Assembly (NCBI GenBank): GCA_963383645.1
Contig: OY726561.1
Span: 28,252,826-28,316,825, forward strand
From: Muscardinus avellanarius
Lineage: Eukaryota > Chordata > Mammalia > Rodentia > Gliridae
Reading direction: 5' to 3'
DNA length: 64,000 nucleotides
The position numbers were made by a program, and so were the translations under genes. The notes under the pieces are model-generated. The model saw only the letters and a list, made by a program, of their open reading frames with translations, was not told the origin of the DNA and searched no databases. This document shows, piece after piece, positions 21,269 through 34,040 of the stretch (within the stretch, counting starts at the first letter, position 1; each line of letters opens with the position of its first letter).

Positions 21269-23526
21269 TTGTGTAACCTCAACAATGCTAGTTCTATGAA
21301 CTGTAGTTATTTCATCATGAGCATGATTATTTTTGGTAGCAGCTTCAATAAAGCAAAAATAATTAAAAGAAAACAAATGAAGATTGATAGCTAGTATTGT
21401 ATCTTTAAAATAAAACTGCATTAGCAATACAGCAAGAAAAAACAGGCACGTGATAATTGCTGAGTAAAAAACAATCATACTTCATGTGAAATGTTTGATT
21501 ATTTCTTCATGAGGAAATGACTATGAAGTTGACATATTTGGTCAAGAATACCTGAGTGGAGGCCCTTTAAAATTATCCTGAAGTAATTCCGCAGTGGTCT
21601 CCTTCCTGATCTCTAACTAGTTCTGATTAATTCAATGTAAATAAACTTTGTTTAAAAATTATCTTCTTCTTCTAAGGTGACTCCTTCTGCTGTTTTCAAA
21701 TCTAAACTATGAACACTACAGAGTAGGATCAGAACAACTCCAGCCATTTTTTATGGGTCAGAAAAGGCCATTTGGCAAGATGACGTTCAAATTTAAAGAA
21801 GACAGTACTTCCAAGTCAGCTATATATTTTACAAAGCCAAAGATAGAGAGCATAGTAGTATTACAAACTGGTATTTTTTTAAATACCCACGTTAATATAT
21901 TTATTCAGAAGCCTTCAGACACTGCGTGTACTTTAAAAATATACATAATAGCTAAGAAAAAATTACAGGGTGAGGGGAAGCATTTCAGAAACTTGGTCTC
22001 CTCTTCCCCTTAGATTCAAATACATCTAATTAGGCATAAGCACAGCAGTGGAATTTTATAGTGTCCATCTCATGTCTCAATTTTGAATGGACAGTTTATG
22101 AATTCATCTGGGAGGAAAGCACACTGCCAGCTGGTGTCAGAAGTGGAATAATTATCGGGCATTGTATAGTTGTCAAAAATAATAGTAAAGTTTAAGCTTC
22201 ATTGACCTTGGTCAAATTTGAACTAGTTGTCTAAAAATAAAAATACTAGAAAGTGGTGTTATTGTTTTTAGGATAAATAATACCTTTAAGATGCAACTAC
22301 CAATAAAACTATAAAAGTAAATTATTTACCATTTTTTGTTGATCAATTTCTAGATTAGGTGGGAATTTTGTAGCATAATAAATATAAATAAAATTGGTTT
22401 CTTTCAAAAGTATTTTGAGAAATTTTATTAAGCCATGAATTTTCTCTGGGCCTCTCATATTGGGTTCCATTATTTACCAAGACTATAAAAGTAGGGTGTG
22501 GAGATTTCTGTGAAAGTCACAGCTCAGATTTATCAGCTATAGGTCACTAATTATTTCACTATTTGGGATGGGAGAATACGATAACTTTTCCCTCCCAAAC
22601 TTAATTTATGCATTATGTGAACATAATTATAAAATACATTTTAATATACTATTTAATATTATTTATTTAAACCAGTTGCTTATTAGCAAGTGTGAATAAT
22701 ACCCAGATGACAGTCCAGATTGTTTATCAATACAGCCAATGTAATAAACATATTAATTAGTACTTGGGAAATGCACGTAATAGATGCTAGTAAGTAAACT
22801 CAATAGGCCAGTTGAGTAAAAAATTCCAAGTAACTTCATATATAATAAAAATCTTTTCAATTTTTGTTAGTAATGTTTTCGTTTTCTTAGCAGAACAAAT
22901 CACATTTAATTTGAATGTGATCTCTTGTCCTGTACAATTGTCCAAAAATACCATAGAAAATATAAAGTCTCTCTAAACCTAGTGTCATTATTTTCAAACC
23001 AAACTTTATCCCTATTGTCAAAGTATTATCTTATATTCTACTTATATCTTATATGAAATTATGAGGTCAGATGTGTTTAGGAACATTCCAAATCCTCCCA
23101 TGTAAAAACAACAGCTTGATTACTTTGATTTATAAGAAAAAATATCTGGAATCCAGAAGTTTCAAAAATAAGTCAATCATCAAGTTAAAAAATTATATTT
23201 TGACCATCCAGTAATTATGGATACACGTATATTACAACAAAAATAGAAAAATAATCATTAAAAGTGTGAATATTTCAGAAATATTTATCATATATGTACT
23301 TAGGATAATCCATATTAATATTTTCAAGAGAATAATGTCCTTAATAACTTAGAAATACTGAGTCTTATTTTTGCACAGCTCAAATATGCACAAGTTTCAC
23401 TTAACATGGGGCCACTTGAAGCACATTCTGCCTGTAATGCTTTAATTAAAACAATCATATTTCAACTATTATGAAAACTGACTACTAAATATTTGTAGTG
23501 CTAGAACGACATTTTAAAACTATGTA
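21269..23526. other. SINE-free AT-rich interval
   Basis: 2.3 kb with no recognised element. An 86-codon plus-strand frame at 21753-22013 (begins MGQKRPFGKMTFKFKEDSTS) resembles nothing I know; its length is within chance for this size. Confidence 0.4.
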
Positions 23527-23527
23527 A

Positions 23528-23760
23528 ACTAGGAGTGGCAGTGCACATCTGTAATGCCAGTACTTGACAGCATGAGACAGAAGGATCATAAGTTCAAAAC
23601 CAGCCTCAGCAACTTGATGAGCCCCTCAGAAATTTAGTGAGACCCTGTTTCAGAAATTTAGTGAGACCCTGTTTCAGAATTTTAAAAAATAAAATAGGAA
23701 TGGGGTTGAAGCTCAGAGGTAGAATACCCCTGGGTTTAATCCCCAGTATATAACACAAAA
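23528..23760 (+). mobile_element. Composite B1-ID SINE with internal tandem duplication
   Basis: Sense: 'AGGAGTGGCAGTGCACATCT' head, 'GGGGTTGAAGCTCAGAGGTA' ID-like tail, 'ATCCCCAGTATATAACAC' end. A 24-bp unit ending 'GAGACCCTGTTT' occurs twice exactly (23627-23650, 23651-23674) at the end of the head. Confidence 0.9.
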
Positions 23761-25009
23761 AATATGTAAAACAATAACTTAAAACAACAAGAGTATAATA
23801 AAGTAGAATTAATGAATAAATTATGGCATAAGTATATAAAGAAATACAACAAAGTAATTAAAGAAAGCAACCTAGTGACATGTGCAATATTGCACAAGAG
23901 AGGCCTCTGTGGTACTGGAAATTTCTATAGTTTGATACCAGAGATGATAACATATATGCACACACATGATTACATATATACACATGAATAAAACATTCAT
24001 CTTTCTGTATTCTTAAGAATTGTGTATGTTAAATATAAACATTTAAGGGCAAGCTTTTGGGCCAAATTTAATGTGTGTGTATATATATATATATATATAT
24101 TTAGTGTTTTCAATATATATCAAATTTAGTGTTTTAATATATATCAATTAAATTAAATTCCCTTCTGTTATGTTCCTGTACTGTTAAACTTTTAAAAATT
24201 CTAACTGTATGCAAATGACATTTAATCATAAAAGCTTCATGTAGAGAAAGAAGCATAAAACTATAAGGAAGGTCTGTGGTCAAAGTCAACACTCCAAGCA
24301 TGAATGTTGTTACCATGAGCAGAAAGGTAATTTTTATTCTGTAAGTCACCATTTTTCCTGTATAAAATAAGGGATTTAGTTAGGCAAGTTAGAGAAATAA
24401 TATTCAATCATCACAGCTCTATGATCAAAAGTCAAATGGGTGAGAGCTTAAAAACTTATTTTGAACCAAATTATTCAGTATTCATCAAGCTATTTTGAAT
24501 TACAATAGCCAGCATTACATAAAACAATAAAAAAATAAGCAGCTTCACAAGATGTACTTAATGCCATGTCCTCATTTATGTTTTAGTTTAGTTCTATCAA
24601 CAGAGGTTGAAATCTAGTTTTTAACACAGATGCCAACGACTGATCTGTAACAGAGTTCAAGTTTCATTTTACACAAGCATGTGATATGAACAAACTGCAT
24701 TTTAAAGTAAACAGACACTGTGGCCTAGTGGGAAACACCTGTTTTAGAGAAGTTAAATACTTTAGGCACTATTTTGAAGATTTGCTTCAGTGAGACTCCA
24801 TATAATAGATTACAACATTGGATAGTGAAGGGGCCATAGTGAAAATTCTCTAACTCTTGTATCTCTTCATCTATGAATACATATGTATAATTTTTGCAAC
24901 CTTTTACAAGATATTATCCTCTACTTTACCATTTTATGGCTTTTATTATTTGAAGCTACTAATGTGTATGGGAATCTGACATTATAAATGCAATCCTATC
25001 CTATTATGT
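23761..25009. other. AT-rich interval with TG/TA microsatellite
   Basis: A (TG)n(TA)n tract at about 24071-24100, then 'AAATTTAGTGTTTT' twice (24097-24135) as a short local repeat. No gene recognised. Confidence 0.45.
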
Positions 25010-25330
25010 GAGAGACTAGTACAGGGGGATCACAAGTTCAAGTCCAGTCTCAAGAACTAAGAATAAAAAATAGGTCTCAGCATTTAACACAGATTGAACC
25101 CCTGAGTTCAAACCCCAGTACCACAAAAATAAATGTAAATATAATAGGGTGAGGAACACAGCTAAGAGGTAGAATGCCCCTGGTTTCAATCCCTAGGAAA
25201 GGCCAATCCCTAGTGATGGCAGGCAGGTGGGCAGGCAGGAAGGTGGGTAGGAAGGAAGGAAGGAAAGAAAAAGAAAGAAAAGGAAAGGAGGGAAGGAAGG
25301 GTTGGTGGAAAAGTAGAAAGGCAAGAAGGC
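25010..25330 (+). mobile_element. Composite B1-ID SINE (partial) with purine-rich tail
   Basis: A truncated head ('ACAGGGGGATCACAAGTTCA'), a first ID-like end ('AACCCCAGTACCACAAAAAT'), a second ID-like end ('GGAACACAGCTAAGAGGTAG' to 'TCAATCCCTAGG'), and about 120 bp of GGCA/GGAA/GAAAG purine-rich sequence at 25210-25325. Two ID ends in series suggest one SINE landed next to or within another. Confidence 0.7.
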
Positions 25331-25552
25331 ACACAATTCTTGTCCACAAATATTATCACATACATATTTTTTCTGGAGAAACAATGCTTGTGGAATAAAA
25401 TTATTGGTCACTAATTATTGATTAACTTAGAATAATACTTAAGTGCTTCATGAAGCTTACCATATACAAGGAACTGCATCCCCCACTATTCTCTATCTGT
25501 AGGTGATTTCAATATTTTTAGATCTCTGCTTTTTCAATTATTGGAGAGAGAG

Positions 25553-25554
25553 AA

Positions 25555-25625
<71 letters not shown>
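25553..25625. repeat. (GA)n microsatellite
   Basis: About 33 uninterrupted GA units (from about 25560) with 'GAAGGAGAAG' before them. The arginine/glutamate frame through it is an artefact. Confidence 0.97.
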
Positions 25626-25628
<3 letters not shown>

Positions 25629-25829
25629 ATAAGGTCAAAGAAAGAGAGTGAAAGGTACGGAGGTATATTTTACCCTATAAAATCCACAAGTATCACAATG
25701 ATAATTTGCTTTTCTAAGAGATTACTGAAAGAATTTCAAAAATTTGACCTTGAAACAACTTGGATCTTAAAGTAAAAAAAAATCATGACATATATAAAGA
25801 GACAGAGGATGTTTGCACCATGACGTACC

Positions 25830-25992
25830 ATGACACAAGTCCAAATCCTGACATCAACACTAGCCCTGGAACTCAGAGAAAAGTAATTAAGCACTTGGAG
25901 CTTCCCATCTGTACAACACATCTCCCTTTCGTGATTATTTAGAGGGTTAGGTGAGATGAAATCTATGAAACTCTCCACAGAGAGTCTGAACA
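25830..25992 (+). mobile_element. MIR SINE (ancient)
   Basis: 'AGTCCAAATCCTGACATCAA', 'TAATTAAGCACTTGGAGCTT', 'CCCATCTGTACAACACATCT', 'GAGGGTTAGGTGAGATGAAA' and 'AGAGTCTGAACAAATGC' follow MIR in order, from the tRNA-related part through the core to the LINE-like 3' end. Highly diverged. Confidence 0.65.
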
Positions 25993-26489
25993 AATGCATC
26001 CATGATTGGCCAGTATAATACTTGCAAGGTCAGGGGTCAATCACTTGAAAGAATGTTGCAGACAGGCTAGATAAAGGAGTCCGTCATCATATTCATAACC
26101 AATGAGTCACTTTTCTAATTACTTCCAAGGTCAAATTCTTGAAATTTTTTAATAATACTCTTAGAAAAGCAAATCATTGTTGAAATACAAATGGGTTGAT
26201 TATGATACATCTCTGGGCTTATTAGGGTCATAGCTCTTTTATTCTCTAGTCCAATACAACCCCCCACCTTCTATTTGCCTTCTCCATTTAAACATCCACT
26301 TGCCTTCCCAGAAGAGTTTTAGAAAACATTAACTTTTCTAAGGTTTTGAAGTCTATTTTAAGACCAAAGGAACTTGGTCAAAAATAGGTTTTCACAAAAT
26401 GCAATCATATTAATGATGGTAGCTTATCACTATTGGGCATCATAGTGCCCAAATAGAATATATAAATTGTAAAAAGTTGTTTTTCTAGA
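25993..26489. other. Unassigned interval
   Basis: Nothing recognised. Confidence 0.4.
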
Positions 26490-26492
26490 AAT

Positions 26493-26862
26493 ATAGGTTC
26501 ATGGTTGGTATAACGTGGATAAGCATCCACCAAAGGTCCATGTGTTAGATGTTTGGTCCCAAGGGTGGCACAATTGGGAGGAAATATAGAATCTTCAGAG
26601 GTTAAGGTCTAGATGGAAGTCCTTAGGTTATTTTTTAATGTGTCCTTGAAGGGACTATGAGACTTCATGGCCTCTGAGGTAAATTTACTCAACCATACAC
26701 CCCTTCCCCGATTTTCAGCCTAACTACAGGCCCAAAACAAAGAAAAGAATGGATTCTATACTGCGATTTCTAAAACCATGAGCCAAAATAAGCCATTTTT
26801 ACTTTCTAATTTAATTAGTTCAGGTATTTTGTTATAGTAATGAGAAGCTGAGTAACACAATG
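26493..26862 (+). mobile_element. MaLR-like solo LTR
   Basis: 'GGTCCATGTGTTAGATGTTT', 'GGTGGCACAATTGGGAGGAA', 'GTGTCCTTGAAGGGACTATG', 'TTTCTAAAACCATGAGCCAA' and 'CAGGTATTTTGTTATAGTAA' match the plan of the LTRs at 3570 and 53175. It ends 'AGTAACACA'. Solo; no gag/pol/env beside it. Confidence 0.6.
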
Positions 26863-28317
26863 GTCATTGCTTATAATCTGATCTGCAGAACCATTTAAAG
26901 AGACTTCTATATTTTTACTAAATAATTTACATCTTAATATTTTTCTTAATATTTGGCAAAGAAACCATAATAGTATCTCTCTACTTCTTCCCCCACCTCA
27001 CACATACCATTTAGTGAACAGGCACATATATACTCTTTTTTCAGGTATATCCAAATAATTTTTATGTTGTCAGGAAAAATTTGAGTGTCATAAAGATTCA
27101 GAGTGAATCTACATACACACTAATCAATTCTATAAACTTGCTATATGATTTGGTCGATTGTAATTTCCAATACTTTAATGATTCTGCTGCCCCCTCAATT
27201 GAAATTGTCTATGGTAGTCATAAGCACTAATTCCTTCATCGAGTAAACCTAGTAATGATACTTCCAATCCAATTTAAAAACCATTAAAATGTAGTGACTT
27301 TTAAACCCATTACAATTTAGCTTATTTCTGTAAAATTCAGTTTAGAAGAAAGCAGCTGTGCACTGAACATCTGGAAATTACTTTTAATTGCAGTTTTCTC
27401 AAGTGAGACAGGAGACACTCTACCTGTGATGCTATTTGTATACCTAAGCCCCACAAATGCTAGGAAATATTTCTGCTTTATACACAATTTAGGGCTACAC
27501 AACCTCATCTCACTTTTAATCTAGACTTTTATGGGTTTGAGTTGCTACAAATTTGATCTTGAATAGACTTTAAGATTGAAAATGGAAATGGTAAGGTATT
27601 TTATTTACTTATTTAAAGTGGAAAAAAATTCATAGACTAGGTTCATGTTGAAAGTTGAATTTAGGTGAATACTATTACATTTAATGATTTGGATTGAAAA
27701 TCAAAACAAATTCCAATATGAGGTAGCCTAAGAGCTTACTTTTTATCTATTTTTTATTTTATTTTATTTTTATTTGTTCAATAAATCAAGCCTTGGTCTC
27801 CAGTCAGGCATTTTGAACTACTGATTACTAAAATCGATTACTGCCTTCTAGTAACAAATACAGTTTCCAAATTAAATTTGTTGGCACAAAAATATGTCAA
27901 TAGAAAGTGGTATCACTCTATAAATATTCTAAACTGATTATAACTGTTTTGTCTGCCAAAAGTAAAAATCAGTCTTTGTTTCTGTATCATCATTGATTCA
28001 TTTCCTGACAACTGAAGATGTTTTAGAAAAGCTAAATCACATTTCAGTACAAATTCTCCATGCACCAACCTTTTTGAATGCCAAGCTATCTGAACACCTT
28101 AAATTGGCTATTGATTTAGGGGAAAAAATCTCTCTCTAGAGAATATTTACAAATGGACTCTAGGAATTGAGAATAAAATACATGTGATCAGGTTAGAATA
28201 CCACAGAACAGGCAATAGCAATATACATACAATTTCTAAAATTGTTGCACTAGCAGAAAAGACACATCTAGATCATTCTATGAGGAATGCAATTGAAATT
28301 CTTAAATTTAAAGCTTT
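26863..28317. other. AT-rich interval without recognised element
   Basis: 1.45 kb. 27722-27780 is T/A low-complexity. No gene recognised. Confidence 0.4.
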
Positions 28318-28412
28318 TAGTGCTTAGAATATAGCTCAGCAGTAGAATGCTAGCCCACCATGCAGGGAACTCTGAATTTGATCTGCAGCACCACACACAG
28401 ACAAAAAGTAAT
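28318..28412 (+). mobile_element. ID-type (tRNA-derived) SINE
   Basis: 'TATAGCTCAGCAGTAGAATG' corresponds to a tRNA-like A-box region, 'GCTAGCCCACCATGCAGGGA' to the 'GCCTAGCATGCAGGAG' part of rodent ID elements, and 'TTTGATCTGCAGCACCACAC' to the B-box and end. Unlike the composite tails it keeps the central 'CCACCATGCA' part, so it is a classical ID element. Confidence 0.75.
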
Positions 28413-28562
28413 CTTTTCAAAAGGCAATTTGTAACAGAGCATAGTGTGGCTCACGCCTGTAATCCCAATACTTCGGAGGCTGAAACAAGAGACTGCAGGC
28501 TTGAGGCCATCCTCAGCAATTTAGCAAGGGCCTTAGCAAATTGGCAAGGCATTCATTAAGAT

Positions 28563-28735
28563 ATAAAAGTTGATCATCAAGCCAAACACAAGAAGGAGGG
28601 AGGGGAAAGGGAATGGGGTGGGAAATGGGGAAGGGCTAAATGAGTGATGTGTGCATGTATGCCTCTACCATCTTGTACCCCATTAAGAGGTATGACTACA
28701 ATGCACCAATAAAAAAAAAAATTAAATTTTTAAAT
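28563..28735 (+). mobile_element. L1-type 3' end, 5'-truncated
   Basis: Starts 'GTTGATCATCAAGCCAAACA', has purine-rich 'AGAAGGAGGGAGGGGAAAGG', 'GTGTGCATGTATGCCTCTAC', 'CATCTTGTACCCCATTAAGA', 'ACTACAATGCACCAAT' and poly(A). Nearly identical in plan to 39475-39871. Confidence 0.8.
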
Positions 28736-28740
28736 TTTAA

Positions 28741-28965
28741 AGGCCAGGCGTGGTGGTGCATGCTTGTAATCCCAGCGCTTGGGAGGCTGAGACAGGAGGA
28801 TCGCACAAGTTTGAAGTCAGCCTCAGCTACTGAGTGAGGCTCTCAGCAACTTAGTGAGACCCTGTTTCCAAATAAAATATAAAATAGGACTGGGAGTATA
28901 GCCCGAAAGTAGAAAAGCCCCTGGGTTCCACTTCCAGTACCACCAAAAAAAAAAAAACAAAAATT
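28741..28965 (+). mobile_element. Composite B1-ID SINE (young)
   Basis: 'GGCCAGGCGTGGTGGTGCAT' head, 'CCAAATAAAATATAAAATAG' linker, 'GGGAGTATAGCCCGAAAGTA' ID-like tail, poly(A). Close to consensus; it lies at the A/T-rich end of the L1 fragment. Confidence 0.92.
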
Positions 28966-29031
28966 TAAAAGACAAAATAGAGTATGGGGACATAGTTCAA
29001 AGATAGAATTCCCCTGAGTTCAATCCCCAGC

Positions 29032-29075
<44 letters not shown>

Positions 29076-29076
<1 letters not shown>

Positions 29077-32000
29077 TTGTGCATGACATTGCAAAGTGGA
29101 ATTAGAATAAAGGCAATCTGACGAGTTATATTTTAAAATAAGTGCTTCTATTATGGTTTAAATACTTTTGACACACCAAATATATTGACATATACTACTC
29201 TGAAAACAAAAGAAAACACAGTAAATATTAACTCAGAACTAGGACAGTTATGTTCCATAAATTTAAGAATTTTTTTTATACACAACTGTTAATTCTTTTG
29301 GAAAGTACCCAGTTTGGGGCAAAAGGAAGAACTACTTGTCTTTGCTATGGCTGAGTTAGCTTGGTTATTATTCTGATTCGGCCAACTGAATGAACTGACC
29401 TATTCAAACTGTGAATTTGGAAAATCATTCTACATAAAATAACACTGTTTCTGCCAAAGAAACCCCATCACAGACTCTCCAGAGAATAAGAATGGGTGTG
29501 TTCTTCTCTTACTCTTCTTTTTCTGTAGAAACCACTGGAACTAGTTATATATATATGTATCACTGATTATTGCAGAGGCCTGAAACACCATAGACTGGTG
29601 TTTCACTACAGACTGGTCCAACCTCATATATTTGCCACTTTTCCAGCACTTCTTCAGTGAAGAGTAAATAAAGGCCTATCTCAGAGCCTACTGGGCATCT
29701 TAGGTATTCCAGTATGTTGTTTATAGAATATCAAGTTGTAATTAATTGCCATAAAAATACACCATGCCATTAATTTCAATCTTAATTTCTGCTTTAGTTT
29801 TTAAACTGGAGTCCACAGAAAGCCCATGTATTCTTCACATGTATATAAACATTCAAGTAAGACAATCACTCCCTTCAGAATTTCTTGAAAGAGTACAAAA
29901 GCTTATAGTCACAGGAAAAAAAATGAAAATATTTTTGAGCATTTCACCCATAGGTATTGACCCTGTGAGTGAGAGAAATGGAAAAAAAAACTAAAGTGAA
30001 ATATTATATAATATTTTGACACCAGCAAAGAGAAGGTAATGATAAATTCAGCAAATATTCATTATGTAAGCAGAGGAAGACAAATTTTTTTATGAATTAG
30101 TAAATTTTTAAACTTAGTCATAAGCAAACACTTAGTGTCACTAAACACACATGTCAATCACACTAATTTATGCTGAATATTTCAGTGTTTAAACAGTTCA
30201 AATCAGCAGATTTGGTGTGATCTTTTATACTGATTCATATATTGACTCTCAACAAGAAACTTGAAAATTTTTTCAAGACTAATATAAAATATCTATAAAC
30301 TTAGAGGAAATCACTATGCTTTCTAACATAATACCCACAAGACAGATGTCTCAAAAATATAGTTCAACAAAAACACCTGAACATACAAATAAGAAACACT
30401 AAAACCAAATCTCAGAATGAAAAGAGGATCCTTTCTTTATCTATTCATCTTGACTTTGAGAGATTATATAGCTTGAACTAGCTAATCATTATTTAAATAT
30501 ATAATAGGTGAGGTTAATTATAAAATGAATTCTATAATATTTAAAATGATATTAAAACCATAGTTACCTTATGATAATTTAAAACCTAAGCCAATCTAAG
30601 GTTAAAAAAAATGCAACAAGTATAAATCAACCCTTTGTTTACTTGAATAAGACAAAACCAGAGGCCTTTATTCTTTTTACTCAATATTAAGAGTATTTAG
30701 GCCATAACATTTCAAATTATCTAACTATTTAGTCTATAGTTCTACATCAGCTGCTTGGAAATATGGTAAGTGCTCATCTAATAAAAGAATAAATTATTGC
30801 AGTTAATTTTATGAAAAAAAATCTGACAAATCCAATCCATATTATAAATAACTTTGTAATATTTTAAGATTATGTTAATGAACTGACAAAATAGTATTAT
30901 CAGCATCTTATAGGCAATATATAACCCTTTTCTTTCAACACATCTTTCTCTAAAATTACAAAGGTTGGGATCTCCGTGTGCTTTTCTTATCTACTTTTGT
31001 TACTACAAATTCAAAATCATCTTGACTATACAAATCTTTTATGGCTGAGGTAACTGTAGTTGTGCCAAAATTTAATAATGATGTTCAATCTTATGTAGTA
31101 ATGAACCTATTTCATATCTGAAACATAGACCATTTAGAGCAGAGCACTTCAGTGAAATGAGAGATGCTGACCTAAAATACCTTCTTGTAAACATTTCTCA
31201 TACATTAAAAGTTAATTGTAGATAAAATATCACAGTATTAAAGATCGCTTTTTGACACAGAGAAAAATACAATCTTATAGTTAATTATTTATTGTCTCTT
31301 TTAATTGGGGGAAAGAAAGTATTTTATGTGCCTGTTGCATAACTGAAATAAACAAAAACGCTGTCACACTTAAATGTTTAAGGTCCATCATTTAAATTAA
31401 CATCTACAAAATGATGTTAACATTTTCTGAAGACTGAAGTTTTCATTTTGTAAAATGAACTTGGTTTTGATATTGGAAAAATGATAGAAACATTATTTAA
31501 CATTATTAAGCTATTTTTCACAAAGAGAATAAATTCAACAAAATACAGAAATATTTTTCTCGTTCTAAGTAACTGCTTTTCTGATTGTTTTTAAAAATGT
31601 TAACAAAGAACATGTAATCAATGTTTTGTATATATATTCCATAAAAAATTAGCTAATAATTCTTCCCCAAGGGCTACATGATAGAAATCTTGTTACAACT
31701 TATTGCCATACCAAATGAAAGTAATTTCTTAAATATTTTAATAAAGAATATAATTGAAATTGTTCTTAATCCTTAATTATTTCTACTTTGACTCAAAAGT
31801 ATTTGTCAGTAATCATGTGTAGACTTAAGTTTCTTCTGGACTCACAAACTAATATATCTGTGTATTCTAAAAGTTCAGTATTTAATTGTGTTTTCTTTGC
31901 TATGGTCTATAATTAACAAAAAACTACAATTTTCAGTTGAAACATTTTTCAGTAAAATTTAGGGAAATATTATGGCAGTTTCAATTGCTGATTAAAATAA

Positions 32001-33240
32001 TTTATTTAAAAAATAAAAATAAAAGCATATGAGAGCTAAATTTAGAAAAAAAAACAATTTAAAAATTATTAGTTTAGGTGTGAATTGTGCTGAGCAAGAC
32101 AGCTCTCTTATTTTTCTTATACCTGTTTGTCTGTGTTATCTAGAATTTGAAATATCCATGTACATTAATTTCTTTTGTAATTAAACAGTAAGGAAATATG
32201 AAGTGAGAATTCAACTGTGAACTTAGATAAATGAAGAATTATCCAGATAAATTTCTATAGATATTTATAACTTCTATGGATTTTAATGTTGAGTAATATA
32301 ATTTTAAGCATTCCATGCCTCAATTCAATTAATAGCATGTATACAGTATTAAAATTCAGTCCACAATTAAATGAAAAATATACATAGAATAAATTTATAT
32401 AAATACACATAAATTGACCTGGAAGGAATCAAGATGCATTTTCTAATCTTTGAAGTTCATTTTCACTTTTTTCTATGATTCACATTAGCACTGTTCTGCA
32501 TTGTGTAAAGGAAAGAGAGTCTTAAATATCGAATAAGCATACCTGTTAAGACAGTGCTTAGCAAGGTTTCTCTTACAGGATAGTACATTTTGTTTTCATC
32601 AGTATGTTAAAGAGAAACTTGACTATTTTAAAATATAAGGTAAAACTGTACTATAGGTTACTATATAAGCATAAAAGGAAAATTCATATTAAAATAGTGA
32701 TACTAAGATTTCTTTTAAAAGGACAGAGTAACTGAAATTTTACTTTCCTACTTTGAATTACTCTGCAGTATACCTACTTTTAATTCTAAAGATAGTGCTC
32801 AAAATAGCTATGTATTCCAATTTGTCAATTTAACTCTTAAAACATTGTTGAATAAAAATATATTGATTTGCATAACAAAATACAGTCATAATAATATCAA
32901 AATTAATAATCATTCAAAAAATGAGTTATAAGTGACTCTGGGCTTTAGAATTTCTTTTATGAAATATCTTTTTATTGAAAGACAGCAATTAAATATAAGT
33001 ATCCAAAGTTATTCAGCCACGTTTACAAATATAACATTTCTATTAAGACATTTGCTGGAAATAATAACAAAGTGTCAAATAGTTGTTCAAAATTATAAAA
33101 CAAATGTCAACATTTTTTATAAAAATCTCAAATGCCACGGCATTTTACTACAAACAAAACTCTAAGAAGATGTAAAGCTTAATCTTGCCCATAATGAAAC
33201 TTCTAGAAAACTTCATTACTTACTGTTCACTGAGTATTAC
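29076..33240. other. SINE-free AT-rich region
   Basis: About 4.2 kb with no recognisable SINE, LTR or DNA transposon and only low-complexity patches. Open frames at 29764-29994 and 32932-33165 (both +, under 80 codons) have no recognisable domain. Decayed L1 may be present but I cannot show it. Confidence 0.45.
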
Positions 33241-34040
33241 TTACAGAAATTAAAAGTTTTAAGAATTCATCTGTTATTTCTCCCGGAGGGTTCTGGAAAA
33301 AAAAAAATCTTTTCACACCGTGTACTTCTCAATGAAATGATCACTCCTACTCTGGTCTGCTGAGAAAAACAAAAAAATCGGTAACCCTTCTTCTTAAGGT
33401 TGTTCTTGCTCTCACGTATTTTAGGGGGCAGCAAGCAAGGAATTCATAATGATAAAAGCAACAATGTGAGAAAAATTTAAGCGCTTGTTTCATATTTGCT
33501 GCATAAAGTCATTTTGACATGCCTACACAACTAGTTGTGGCAGCTTTTAGACATGATTTCTAATATAAAAAAAAAAAATTGCTCCAGGTTCTTTAGAGAA
33601 AGCTTGCCGCTGGGAAGTTGATTTTGGCCAAGTGCCAAAATCATGTGCAAAGGGGCCTCATTACGGATTCATGGCAGCCTTCAGCACTAACAAAAAATGT
33701 GACCCAACAAGCTACATCAGCGACTAAAATTAAAAAGTAAGAGACAAAGACAACTTGCTTAATATTCTCTCCAAAGCAACATTAAACTTTTTTTTTTGGT
33801 AATTAAACCCTTGTTAGTCTAATGCAGTGTTCCTCTGTCCTCAAATGATTGTACAATTACTCTTTAAAACTTGTCAATTTCCCTTCTAAATAACACTTTC
33901 TTTCTGAGACAGTGTACAAAGATTTCGCTCCATAATAAAACTCAATATCCACTGTAATCGGTCCAAGAGCAGAACACAGAATCGTAAAAATGCAGACTAC
34001 AGTATTTAAGATTTAAACAAACAAACAAAAAATAAGCAAA
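33241..34040. other. SINE-free region around an NFI-type palindrome
   Basis: Single-copy-looking sequence with better base balance than its left neighbour, scattered CpGs and no recognisable repeat. Surrounds the perfect palindrome at 33621-33641. No coding exon identified. Confidence 0.4.
33621..33641. promoter_or_regulatory. Perfect NFI-type palindrome
   Basis: ATTTTGGC (33621-33628), spacer CAAGT, GCCAAAAT (33634-33641). The core TTGGC-N5-GCCAA at 33624-33638 is the full Nuclear Factor I consensus, and the symmetry extends to 8-bp arms. It is not inside a recognised repeat. Binding in vivo is an inference; one such site could arise by chance. Confidence 0.5.

Larger units (their letters stand above)
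28435..29075 (+). mobile_element. Composite B1-ID SINE, split by L1 end and a second SINE
   Basis: Head 28435-28562 ('GTGGCTCACGCCTGTAATCC'), then an L1 3' end (28563-28735), then a complete SINE (28741-28965), then an ID-like tail (about 28976-29030, 'GGGGACATAGTTCAAAGATA', 'TTCAATCCCCAGCAACAC') with (CA)22 at 29032-29075. Assigning the last tail to the first head is an inference from the order of parts. Confidence 0.65.

Noticed and set aside
21014..21478. 154-codon minus-strand frame, the longest in the window
   Set aside because: Its centre is a TA/TG microsatellite; the flanks are hydrophobic AT-rich text without a domain.
25077..25775. Frames rich in K/G/R or R/E
   Set aside because: They arise from the GGAA-rich and (GA)n tracts.
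28318..28412. Functional tRNA gene
   Set aside because: It has A- and B-box-like parts but no cloverleaf stems; it fits an ID SINE.
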